From positions 1-6,522 of the forward strand of contig JAADGU010000003.1 in the NCBI GenBank assembly GCA_013152195.1: DNA of 6,522 nucleotides, written 5' to 3'. Positions 1 to 6,443 of this stretch are shown piece after piece. How positions within the stretch are numbered: the stretch's first letter is position 1; each line of letters opens with the position of its first letter. Source of the stretch: Nitrospirota bacterium. GTDB lineage: Bacteria; Nitrospirota; Thermodesulfovibrionia; Thermodesulfovibrionales; JdFR-85. The position numbers and the translations under genes are program-made. The notes below the pieces were generated by a model. It made no database searches. It was not told the origin of the DNA and worked only from the letters and a program-made list of their open reading frames with translations.

Positions 1-14
1 GTCAACAGAAAATC

Positions 15-27
15 GTCAATAGTCAAT
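15..27. repeat. Two GTCAAT copies spaced by 7 bases, downstream of the tRNA
   Basis: GTCAAT occurs at 15-20 and 22-27, and a further GTCAA at 1-5. The stretch lies just past the 3' end of the tRNA gene. No hairpin with a T-run, and so no intrinsic terminator for the tRNA, is visible in the 31 bases available. The repeat may be the edge of a longer low-complexity array outside the window, or chance. Confidence 0.3.
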
Positions 28-31
28 CAAA

Positions 32-105
32 TGGCTGGGGAGAGAGGATTCGAACCCCTACAAGCAGAGCCAGAGTCTGCTGTCCTGCCATTAGACGACT
101 CCCCA
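32..105 (-). tRNA. tRNA-Gln (anticodon CUG), CCA encoded
   Basis: Read on the minus strand, this folds as a complete 74-base cloverleaf. The 7-bp acceptor stem pairs TGGGGAG with CTCCCCA. The D stem is GTCT/GGAC, and the anticodon stem is GCAGA/TCTGC with loop CTCTGGC, placing CTG at positions 34-36. The T loop is TTCGAAT on a stem AGGGG/CCTCT that contains one G-U pair. The anticodon reads CAG, so the tRNA accepts glutamine. The U1-A72 first pair and G73 discriminator are recognised identity features of tRNA-Gln and support the call. The 3' CCA is encoded at 34-32. The gene is transcribed away from glgC. Confidence 0.95.
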
Positions 106-125
106 ACTTTTCGTGTTACCGTTCT

Positions 126-155
126 ATTCTAAAGATTAGGCCCCCAACTTGTCAA
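126..155 (-). promoter_or_regulatory. Sigma70-type promoter of tRNA-Gln
   Basis: On the minus strand a perfect -35 box TTGACA (155-150) is followed, after an 18-base spacer, by TAGAAT (131-126), one mismatch from the -10 consensus. Initiation would fall near 118-120, leaving a leader of about 13-15 bases before the mature tRNA 5' end at 105. Position and spacing fit a stable-RNA promoter well. This is inferred from sequence only. Confidence 0.7.
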
Positions 156-213
156 TCCTTAAAACTGCTCCTGCTGCTATTTCAGTTTTTTTCACTCTGA
201 TTTTTGCTCTGAA

Positions 214-243
214 TTGCTGATAGCGTTCAATTCCTGTTAAAAT
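214..243 (+). promoter_or_regulatory. Candidate promoter for glgC and downstream genes
   Basis: TTGCTG (214-219) is followed after 18 bases by TAAAAT (238-243), a moderate match to sigma70 boxes. It would give a leader of about 55 bases before the glgC start. The AT-rich leader also contains the word ATAGAAT twice (242-248 and 270-276), so another -10 could be used. The 200 bases between the tRNA and glgC hold no other gene that I can support. Confidence 0.3.
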
Positions 244-294
244 AGAATCTGTCTGCTGCAACTGTCACAATAGAATATAAATAAAAATCATATA

Positions 295-304
295 AAGGAG
301 GGGG
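295..304 (+). promoter_or_regulatory. Ribosome binding site of glgC
   Basis: A full-strength Shine-Dalgarno sequence AAGGAGG (295-301), continuing as a G-run to 304, lies just before the ATG at 306. The spacing is 4 bases measured from AAGGAGG, on the short side. It fixes the glgC start. Confidence 0.8.
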
Positions 305-305
305 C

Positions 306-1523
306 ATGCCACATCAAAAGGTTCTTGCCTTTGTTCTTGCAGGTGGTAAGGGTGAGAGGCTATTTCCACTGACAGCCTTTCGTTCAAAACCAGCAGTACC
401 ATTCGGAGGACGTTACAGGATCGTCGATTTTGTCCTGAGCAACCTTGTGAATTCACAGATATTCTCCATCTATCTCCTTGTCCAGTATAAATCACAGTCT
501 CTCATCGAACATATCAGACAGCACTGGGTCATGTCACCTATTGTGAGAGACCACTTTATAGCCGTGGTGCCCCCACAGATGAGGATGGGACCAGAGTGGT
601 TTCAGGGAACCGCGGATGCCATCCTTCAGAACATTAACCTCATCACACAACAGAATCCCAGGCTGGTTGTGGTATTCGGAGCCGACCATATCTACAGAAT
701 GGACATCAGACAGATGATGGATTTCCACCTTGATAAGGACGCTGACGTGACAGTAGCGGCAAGACCGGTACCAATTGAAGAGGCATCATCCTTTGGAGTT
801 ATCCAGACGGATGCAGACAACAGGATCGTGGGATTCCAGGAAAAACCGGAAAAACCCACCCCCATGCCCTCTGACCCGACAAGGGCTTACGTCTCGATGG
901 GGAACTATATATTCAGCAAGGATGTGCTTATCAATGCCCTCGTCGAGGCACAACAGAAAAAACAGCATGACTTCGGTGCTCATATCCTGCCGGATCTCGT
1001 TAAGTCGGGCAAGCTGTTTGCCTACGATTTTGCCACCAACACTATCCCCGGCACAAAATCATATGAAGAGACGGGATACTGGAGAGATGTTGGTACAATA
1101 AAAGCCCTCTTTGAAGCCCATATGGATATGCTTGGAGAGGAACCGCAATTTGAACTCAACAATCTTCAGTGGCCAATCTATCCGTCAGGTCAGAAGGCCC
1201 CGGCCTCAAAGATAATGAAGGCAGAGATTATCAACAGCATGATCTCCGAAGGTGTGACCATAAAAGATGCGATAATAAAAAACTCCGTTATTCGGACCGG
1301 CGTGGTGATTGAAGATGGTGTGGTAGTTGAGGATTCCATCCTGATGGACAACTCCGTCCTTAGAAGGGGATGTCATCTGAAGGGAGTCATCGTCGATAAA
1401 CTGAACAACATAAAGGAAGGGTCACGGGTCGGGTTTGCAGCCGAGGACGAGAGGTTCGGACTCCATGTCGACCCCTCCGGAATAAGGGTCATACCAAGAA
1501 GAGGGTGGAGAGACGGTCAGTAA
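306..1523 (+). CDS. glgC: Glucose-1-phosphate adenylyltransferase (ADP-glucose pyrophosphorylase)
   Basis: This cytosolic enzyme makes ADP-glucose and pyrophosphate from ATP and glucose-1-phosphate, the committed step of bacterial glycogen synthesis. The 405 residues are near the usual length (E. coli has 431, with a longer N-terminus). Residues 8-260 form the nucleotidyltransferase domain. It shows the signature GGKGERL (13-19), KPAVPFGG (28-35), QGTADA (100-105), GADHIYRMD (125-133, Asp127 matching catalytic Asp142 of E. coli), FQEKP (177-181, Lys180 matching the glucose-1-phosphate-binding Lys195), HDFGAHILP (221-229) and YWRDVGT (258-264). The C-terminal ~115 residues have the hexapeptide, left-handed beta-helix pattern typical of the family. 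The start is fixed by the ribosome binding site and by homology beginning almost at once. By my alignment, E. coli Lys39, involved in fructose-1,6-bisphosphate activation, is replaced by Phe25, so the activator may differ; this is inference. It is first in a probable three-gene transcript, and no other glycogen gene is visible. Confidence 0.96.
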   Translation: MPHQKVLAFVLAGGKGERLFPLTAFRSKPAVPFGGRYRIVDFVLSNLVNSQIFSIYLLVQYKSQSLIEHIRQHWVMSPIVRDHFIAVVPPQMRMGPEWFQGTADAILQNINLITQQNPRLVVVFGADHIYRMDIRQMMDFHLDKDADVTVAARPVPIEEASSFGVIQTDADNRIVGFQEKPEKPTPMPSDPTRAYVSMGNYIFSKDVLINALVEAQQKKQHDFGAHILPDLVKSGKLFAYDFATNTIPGTKSYEETGYWRDVGTIKALFEAHMDMLGEEPQFELNNLQWPIYPSGQKAPASKIMKAEIINSMISEGVTIKDAIIKNSVIRTGVVIEDGVVVEDSILMDNSVLRRGCHLKGVIVDKLNNIKEGSRVGFAAEDERFGLHVDPSGIRVIPRRGWRDGQ

Positions 1524-1562
1524 AAATACCTGATACCCGGCAAACAAAATTAGGAGACACAG

Positions 1563-2558
1563 ATGCTCTTATGGTCCGGTTTTCTGCTTTGCACACTGTT
1601 GATCGTTTATTCAGGTTCAAAACTCTCAAAATACGGAGACATTATAGCGGAGAAGACAGGCCTCAGCAGAACATGGGTAGGCCTGGTTCTGATCGCTTCG
1701 GTCACATCCCTTCCCGAGCTTGTAACAGGCTTATCTTCCGTTACATACGCCGGCACTCCGGATATTGCAGTAGGGGATATCCTCGGAAGTTGTGTATTCA
1801 ACATGCTGATCCTTGCAATTCTCGATGCAGTATACCGTCCCATGCCCATCTCGACAAAGGCCCATCAGGGACATGTACTCTCTGCCGGCTTTGGACTGCT
1901 TCTCATCGTACTGGTCACAATGAGTCTCTTTGCAGGTACGGCTATCGACCCGATCGGATGGATCGGACCTTACACCCTGCTGATAATAGTCATTTATTTT
2001 ATTGCAATGAGGACGGTATTTTATTACGAAAAGAGAAAAATTGCCGCCTTTGTGAAAGAGACTGTAGAGCTGAGATATGAAGGCATATCAACCAGGACCG
2101 CAATCATACATTACAGTATTAATGCACTGGTTGTTATTATTGCCGCGGTCTTCCTGCCGGAGATCGGCAAGGGGATTGCGGAGACAACCGGGCTGGGACA
2201 GACCTTTACAGGCAATATATTCATTGCCATCTCCACCTCCCTGCCCGAGGTGGTAGTCTCCATAGCCGCACTCAGGATAGATGCCGTAGACCTGGCGATC
2301 GGCAACCTCTTTGGAAGCAATATCTTCAATATATTCATCCTTGCCATTGACGATATCTTCTTTACCAAAGGCCCGATTCTCTCCTTTACCAATACCAACC
2401 ACGTAATCTCTGCCCTATCAGCCATCACCATGATAACCATTGCAATCATAGGGTTAACCTACCGTGCAACCAAAAAACCCCTGTTTCTGGCATGGGACTC
2501 ACTGGCAATCCTGCTGGTGTATATAATTAACCTGATGCTGCTGTATGCAAGCATATAA
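1563..2558 (+). CDS. Na+/Ca2+ exchanger family protein (CaCA superfamily, YrbG-like)
   Basis: This integral membrane antiporter most likely exports Ca2+ in exchange for Na+ or H+. The 331 residues are almost all hydrophobic segments arranged as two related halves, each with an alpha repeat, as in this superfamily. Alpha-1 has TSLPE (48-52) and AVGDILGS (69-76); alpha-2 has TSLPE (225-229) and AIGNLFGSN (245-253). Glu52 and Glu229 match the essential ion-binding glutamates. A charged cytosolic-type loop (about 150-180) joins the halves. The second ligand of each half is Asp72 and Asn248, whereas the archaeal NCX_Mj structure has Asn in the first half and Asp in the second. ATG at 1563 is chosen because AGGAG (1552-1556) precedes it by 6 bases. 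It lies 39 bases after glgC and 21 bases before the Ca2+ ATPase, suggesting shared transcription and a joint role in Ca2+ removal. The exact ion pair cannot be read from sequence. Confidence 0.9.
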   Translation: MLLWSGFLLCTLLIVYSGSKLSKYGDIIAEKTGLSRTWVGLVLIASVTSLPELVTGLSSVTYAGTPDIAVGDILGSCVFNMLILAILDAVYRPMPISTKAHQGHVLSAGFGLLLIVLVTMSLFAGTAIDPIGWIGPYTLLIIVIYFIAMRTVFYYEKRKIAAFVKETVELRYEGISTRTAIIHYSINALVVIIAAVFLPEIGKGIAETTGLGQTFTGNIFIAISTSLPEVVVSIAALRIDAVDLAIGNLFGSNIFNIFILAIDDIFFTKGPILSFTNTNHVISALSAITMITIAIIGLTYRATKKPLFLAWDSLAILLVYIINLMLLYASI

Positions 2559-2579
2559 CCCGACATTACAAATAATAAA

Positions 2580-5231
2580 ATGGACTGGTACAGGAAAGAG
2601 ACAAGTGAGGTCATCGAAGGTCTGAACTCATCCCTTCAGGGACTCTCACATGAAGAGGCCCGAAAACGACTTGTTGAATACGGCCCGAATGAACTGAGGG
2701 AAAAAGAGAAAAAGACCCCCTTTATGCTCTTTCTCGACCAGTTCAGGGATTTCATGATCCTCGTACTGATTGCTGCTGCAGTCATCTCCGGGTTTATAGG
2801 TGAGGCCTCCGACACCATAGCCATAACAGTAATCGTTATCCTTAATGCCATTATAGGTTTTGTCCAGGAATACAGGGCTGAAAAGGCAATGGCGGCCCTG
2901 AAGAAGATGGCATCACCCACCGCAACCGTAATAAGAGAGGGCGTACCTGCAAACATCCCGGCATCTGAACTTGTCCCCGGTGATGTTGTAATACTTGAGG
3001 CAGGGAAGATCGTACCGGCAGACATGAGGCTACTGGAGGCAGTCCGGCTAAAGACAGAAGAATCAGCCCTGACAGGGGAATCCATTCCTGTGGAAAAACA
3101 CACAAAAACCCTGCATGAAGAGATGCTGCCGCTTGCCGACAGGAAGAATATGGTTTACCGGGGCACCTCCGTTACCTATGGCCGCGGGGTGGCAATGGTC
3201 GTAACAACAGGCATGAATACGGAACTTGGCAGGATTGCCGCCATGCTTCAGGAAGAGGAAGAGGTAAAGACACCGCTTCAGAAGAGGCTTGCAGGGTTTG
3301 GACAGAAGCTCGCCATCGGCATCCTTGCCATATGTGCCATAGTCTTTGTGGCCGGAATTTTGAGAGGGGCGTCTCCGGTACTGATGTTGCTTACGGCCAT
3401 CTCCCTTGCAGTTGCAGCCATCCCGGAGGCACTGCCTGCCGTGGTAACCATATCCCTTGCATTCGGGGCAAAAAAGATGGTCAGACAGAATGCCCTGATA
3501 AGAAAACTCCCCGCAGTAGAGACCCTGGGCTCTGTTACATACATCTGCTCTGACAAGACAGGCACCCTCACCCTGAACAGGATGACTGTTGAGAAGATAT
3601 ATGTTGACGGAAGGCTTGCAGGTGTCTCTCCGGAAGGCACAGTGGCCGGCACCCGGGAAAAGCAGGAATATACGGACTCACCCCTGCATATGTTCTTTAT
3701 TGCCCTGGCATTGAGTAACGATGCAAGGGCTGATGCTGATAACAATATCATTGGTGACCCAACAGAGGCGGCCCTTTACTCCATTGCCAAAAGACACGGA
3801 TTTGACAAAAAGGACCTGCAGGCAGATTTTCCGAGGGTTGCCGAGATCCCGTTTGATTCTGAAAGAAAGTGTATGACCACCTTTCACAGATGGAGTGACG
3901 GAAAATTCATCTCCTTCACAAAAGGGGCGGTCGATGTACTGATCGAAAAATCCGCTAACGTCCTGACATCCGGAGGGTTAAAGGATATAGATGCGGAAGA
4001 AATTCTCGGGGTAAGTGAGCAGTTGGCTACAGATGGACTGAGGGTGCTGGGAATCGCCATGAGAAAATGGGAGAGGCTCCCTGAAGAGATCTCACCTGAA
4101 AATGTTGAGACCGGCCTCACTGTTTTGGGCCTTACAGGCATGCTGGACCCGCCAAGGGAAGAGGCAAAGGAGGCGGTCAGGCTCTGCAGGACAGCCGGTA
4201 TAATCCCTGTAATGATAACGGGCGACCACCCACTTACAGCAAGGACTATTGCAAAGAGGCTCGTCATCCTTGAAGACGACTCCACAGCAGTAATCACGGG
4301 GAAAGAGCTTGATGCCCTCTCTTTAGAAGAGTTTGAAGCACGGGTTGAGCAGATAAGGGTCTATGCAAGGGTTGCCCCTGAGCAGAAGTTAAAGATAGTC
4401 AAGGCCCTTCAGGACAGGGGTCAGTTCGTTGCCATGACAGGAGACGGTGTTAATGATGCACCAGCCCTGAAGAGGGCGGACATCGGCATTGCAATGGGGG
4501 TCACAGGAACGGATGTCTCAAAAGAGGCAGCCCACATGATACTGCTTGACGACAATTTTGCAACTATTGTAAAGGCCATCAAGGAAGGCAGAAAAATATA
4601 CGACAACATAAGAAAATTCATCAAGTACCTGCTGGCAACAAACTCCGCAGAGGTCTGGACTCTTTTTCTCGCACCCTTTCTCGGCCTCCCCCTGCCCCTG
4701 CTACCCATCCATATCCTCTGGATTAATCTGATGACGGATGGCCTGCCTGCACTTGCCCTTTCGGTTGAGCCTGAAGAAGGAGATGTGATGCAGAGACCGC
4801 CGCGCCATCCAAAGGAGAGTATATTTGCCCATGGACTCGGCATAAGTGTCGTGTGGATAGGCGTCTTCATGGCTGGAATCACCCTGTCACTGCAGGCATG
4901 GAGTATAAAGACCGATGCACACTGGCAGACCATGGTCTTCACGGTCCTCTGTCTGAGCCAGCTTGCCGGCGTCATGGCCATGAGATCGGAAAAAGAGTCA
5001 CTCTTTAAAATCGGCCTCTTCAGTAACATACCCCTGTTAGGTGCTGTACTGCTGAGCTTCGTCCTGCAGATGGCAACTCTTTATTTACCGCCGCTCAACT
5101 CCATATTCAGGACAGAGCCACTGACACCGGCAGAGCTATTCATTACCCTGTCACTGTCGTCAATGGTATTTTTTGCTGTTGAGCTTGAGAAACTGGTAAA
5201 AAGAAAGAAAGTTTTTCTAACAATTCCTTGA
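2580..5231 (+). CDS. P-type Ca2+-transporting ATPase (P2A type, SERCA/PMR1-like)
   Basis: This membrane pump uses ATP to expel Ca2+ (possibly Mn2+) from the cytosol. Its 883 residues match the usual bacterial P2A length. In order: an N-terminal cation-ATPase domain (about 1-60, with GLSHEEA and YGPNEL), M1-M2, the actuator loop TGES (165-168), M3-M4 with PEALP (282-286), DKTGTLT (325-331, phosphorylated Asp325), the nucleotide-binding domain with TKGA (447-450), TGDH (547-550), hinge GDGVND (621-626), and C-terminal M5-M10. Ion-binding positions by comparison with SERCA are Glu283 (M4), Asn688 and Glu691 (M5), and Asn716, Thr719 and Asp720 (M6). SERCA Glu908 in M8 aligns with Gln794, so one full site and a weakened second are likely; this is inference. 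Homology starts at the first residues, supporting ATG at 2580, but no Shine-Dalgarno sequence precedes it. Translation may depend on coupling to the exchanger, which ends 21 bases earlier. H+ or Na+ pumps are less likely given the M4-M6 residues. Confidence 0.93.
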   Translation: MDWYRKETSEVIEGLNSSLQGLSHEEARKRLVEYGPNELREKEKKTPFMLFLDQFRDFMILVLIAAAVISGFIGEASDTIAITVIVILNAIIGFVQEYRAEKAMAALKKMASPTATVIREGVPANIPASELVPGDVVILEAGKIVPADMRLLEAVRLKTEESALTGESIPVEKHTKTLHEEMLPLADRKNMVYRGTSVTYGRGVAMVVTTGMNTELGRIAAMLQEEEEVKTPLQKRLAGFGQKLAIGILAICAIVFVAGILRGASPVLMLLTAISLAVAAIPEALPAVVTISLAFGAKKMVRQNALIRKLPAVETLGSVTYICSDKTGTLTLNRMTVEKIYVDGRLAGVSPEGTVAGTREKQEYTDSPLHMFFIALALSNDARADADNNIIGDPTEAALYSIAKRHGFDKKDLQADFPRVAEIPFDSERKCMTTFHRWSDGKFISFTKGAVDVLIEKSANVLTSGGLKDIDAEEILGVSEQLATDGLRVLGIAMRKWERLPEEISPENVETGLTVLGLTGMLDPPREEAKEAVRLCRTAGIIPVMITGDHPLTARTIAKRLVILEDDSTAVITGKELDALSLEEFEARVEQIRVYARVAPEQKLKIVKALQDRGQFVAMTGDGVNDAPALKRADIGIAMGVTGTDVSKEAAHMILLDDNFATIVKAIKEGRKIYDNIRKFIKYLLATNSAEVWTLFLAPFLGLPLPLLPIHILWINLMTDGLPALALSVEPEEGDVMQRPPRHPKESIFAHGLGISVVWIGVFMAGITLSLQAWSIKTDAHWQTMVFTVLCLSQLAGVMAMRSEKESLFKIGLFSNIPLLGAVLLSFVLQMATLYLPPLNSIFRTEPLTPAELFITLSLSSMVFFAVELEKLVKRKKVFLTIP

Positions 5232-5268
5232 CAGCTCACACTTTATGTGCTACTTTATATGGTATTAT
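5228..5268 (+). promoter_or_regulatory. Candidate promoter region of the hydrogenase gene
   Basis: Two promoter-like signals lie in the short gap after the ATPase. One is a perfect -35 TTGACA (5228-5233) that overlaps the ATPase stop codon, with the weak -10 TACTTT (5251-5256) after 17 bases. The other is an extended -10, TG-G-TATTAT (5260-5268), without a good -35. Either would start transcription roughly 5263-5276 and separate the hydrogenase from the upstream transcript. Which is used, if either, cannot be decided here. No intrinsic terminator for the ATPase is visible in this gap. Confidence 0.4.
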
Positions 5269-5293
5269 GCCTGTATTTAAACCTTGAACAGGA

Positions 5294-5299
5294 AAGGAG
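5294..5299 (+). promoter_or_regulatory. Ribosome binding site of the hydrogenase small subunit
   Basis: AAGGAG (5294-5299) lies 9 bases before ATG 5309 and selects it. Another ATG at 5301 is out of frame and too close to the binding site, so it is not a credible start. Confidence 0.7.
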
Positions 5300-5308
5300 A
5301 ATGCATTT

Positions 5309-5992
5309 ATGGGGACAGTGTCAAAAACAGACGGCTCATCCGTGGATACGATTTATGAAGTCCTTAAAAAAAGGGGGGTTTCGCGAAGGGATTTTCTGAG
5401 ATTCTGTTCCCTGATGACAGCCACACTTGCACTTCCTTCCGTTTTTGTCTCTCAAATAGCTGAAGCCCTTGAAACGGGAAAGAAACCCTACCTCGTATGG
5501 CTTGAATTTCAGGACTGTGCAGGTGACACAGAGGCCCTGCTGAGGGCAAGCAAACCTACGGTTGCTGAAATCCTCCTGGATGTACTTGCAGTAGAGTATC
5601 ATGAGACGATCATGGCTGCTGCAGGATTTCAGGCAGAAAAATCCCTTCAGGATGTTGTCAGAGGACAGAAGGGCAAATATATTGCAGTGGTTGAAGGCTC
5701 TATTCCCTTAAATGATGGCGGTGTTTATTGCTGCATTGGCGGAAGGGCTGCAAGTGATATAGTTAAAGAGGTCTGCACTAATGCAATGGCCACAATAGCA
5801 GTTGGAACATGTGCCACGTGCCACCTACGGTGGCTTACCCGCGGCAAATCCCAACCCTACAGGGGCAGTGAGCGTGAAGAAGGCTGTTCCGGGGATACCT
5901 GTACTAAACCTCCCCGGATGCCCTGCAAACGCAGAAAATATCACTGCAACCATAGTACATTTTCTTACATTCGGCTCCCTGCCGCCCCTTGA
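5309..5992 (+). CDS. N-terminal fragment of the hydrogenase small subunit (as read)
   Basis: This is the 227-codon frame that translation from ATG 5309 would actually follow. Residues 1-170 are genuine hydrogenase sequence: Tat signal, proximal-cluster residues Cys70, Asp73 and Cys168, and the flavodoxin-like domain. From about residue 171 the frame is shifted and the remaining ~57 residues are unrelated to the family, ending at TGA 5990-5992. The product would lack proximal ligand Cys202 and all distal and medial ligands, so it should not work as an electron relay. Confidence 0.75.
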   Translation: MGTVSKTDGSSVDTIYEVLKKRGVSRRDFLRFCSLMTATLALPSVFVSQIAEALETGKKPYLVWLEFQDCAGDTEALLRASKPTVAEILLDVLAVEYHETIMAAAGFQAEKSLQDVVRGQKGKYIAVVEGSIPLNDGGVYCCIGGRAASDIVKEVCTNAMATIAVGTCATCHLRWLTRGKSQPYRGSEREEGCSGDTCTKPPRMPCKRRKYHCNHSTFSYIRLPAAP

Positions 5993-6410
5993 CAGTATTG
6001 GCAGACCACTCTTTGCTTACGGCAAAAGGATTCACGATAACTGTGAACGAAGGGCCTCATTTGATGCCGGACAGTTTGTAAGACAGTGGGGAGATGAAGG
6101 GCACAGAAAAGGGTGGTGCCTCTACGAGATGGGATGTAAGGGACCCGAGTCGTTTCAGAACTGCCCCACAGTAAAATACAATGAAGGCACAAGCTGGCCT
6201 GTTCAGGCAGGGCACGGCTGTATAGGTTGTGCAGAACCGGCCTTCTGGGACAAAATGACACCATTTTACAGGCGGCTCCCTCCGCCTCCTGGATTCGGGG
6301 TGGAGTCCACGGCAGACAAGGTCGGCGCAGGCCTCGCCGCTGTAACGGGTGTAGCGCTTGTGGCTCACGGGATTGGACGAATACTGTCCGGCGGAAAGAA
6401 AGAAGACTAA
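5802..6410 (+). CDS. C-terminal fragment of the hydrogenase small subunit (other frame)
   Basis: The continuing hydrogenase frame is open from a TTG at 5802, but true homology begins only at the ATYGG segment near 5820. It carries NPNPTGAV, LPGCPAN (the last proximal Cys), IHDNCERR, GWCLYEMGCKGP, FQNCP, SWPVQAGHGCIGCAEP and a C-terminal helix, ending at TAA 6408-6410. No Shine-Dalgarno sequence is seen before the TTG, so independent translation is unlikely. It is best treated as the second half of the broken gene. Confidence 0.7.
   Translation: MEHVPRATYGGLPAANPNPTGAVSVKKAVPGIPVLNLPGCPANAENITATIVHFLTFGSLPPLDSIGRPLFAYGKRIHDNCERRASFDAGQFVRQWGDEGHRKGWCLYEMGCKGPESFQNCPTVKYNEGTSWPVQAGHGCIGCAEPAFWDKMTPFYRRLPPPPGFGVESTADKVGAGLAAVTGVALVAHGIGRILSGGKKED
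5811..5824 (+). repeat. Perfect tandem duplication of GTGCCAC inside the hydrogenase gene
   Basis: GTGCCAC at 5811-5817 is repeated without change at 5818-5824. Deleting either copy joins the codons for Gly-Thr-Cys-Ala to Thr-Tyr-Gly-Gly, the expected proximal-cluster motif, and leaves a length divisible by three (1095 bases, 364 codons plus stop). The duplication is therefore the whole cause of the frameshift. Confidence 0.93.
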
Positions 6411-6443
6411 TTAGAGTCTGTGTATAAATACAAGAATTGAGCC

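Larger units (their letters stand above)
5309..6410 (+). pseudogene. [NiFe]-hydrogenase small subunit, frameshifted by a 7-base tandem duplication
   Basis: The ancestral product is the Fe-S electron-transfer subunit of a Tat-exported [NiFe] hydrogenase, which passes electrons from the large subunit's active site through three clusters. The frame breaks where GTGCCAC is repeated in tandem (5811-5824). Removing one copy gives 364 residues. In that numbering the protein has a Tat motif SRRDFLRF (25-32), a likely cleavage after AEA (51-53), proximal-cluster positions Cys70, Asp73, Cys168 and Cys202, distal ligands His240, Cys243, Cys268 and Cys274, and medial ligands Cys283, Cys302 and Cys305. 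Pro295 is typical of a [3Fe-4S] medial cluster. A weakly hydrophobic C-terminal helix (about 333-357) could anchor it in the membrane. Family members normally have Cys where Asp73 stands; Asp there is known for actinobacterial-type hydrogenases. As read, only a truncated protein lacking the medial and distal ligands can be made. Both halves remain well conserved, so the break is recent, reversible, or a sequence error. No large subunit follows within the window. Confidence 0.9.

Noticed and set aside
32..105. The tRNA gene as an integration (att) site
   Set aside because: No integrase gene or repeated tRNA 3' end is present in the window.
265..495. A minus-strand open frame across the glgC start
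   Set aside because: It overlaps the glgC leader and conserved N-terminus and has no recognisable product.
1505..2080. A 191-codon open frame overlapping the exchanger
   Set aside because: It is rich in Arg, Cys and His, lacks any recognisable motif, has no ribosome binding site, and lies in another frame of the clearly conserved exchanger.
4421..5029. A 202-codon minus-strand open frame inside the ATPase
   Set aside because: It is antisense to conserved ATPase hinge and membrane segments and has no family signature. Long antisense frames are expected from this codon usage.
5237..5249. CACA...TGTG inverted repeat upstream of the hydrogenase as a regulator site
   Set aside because: The arms are only 4 bases. 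It does not match a CRP/FNR consensus well enough to support an operator.
5802..5992. Overlapping frames as programmed ribosomal frameshifting
   Set aside because: There is no slippery heptamer. The frame change coincides exactly with a perfect 7-base duplication whose removal restores the conserved motif, so a mutation explains it more simply.
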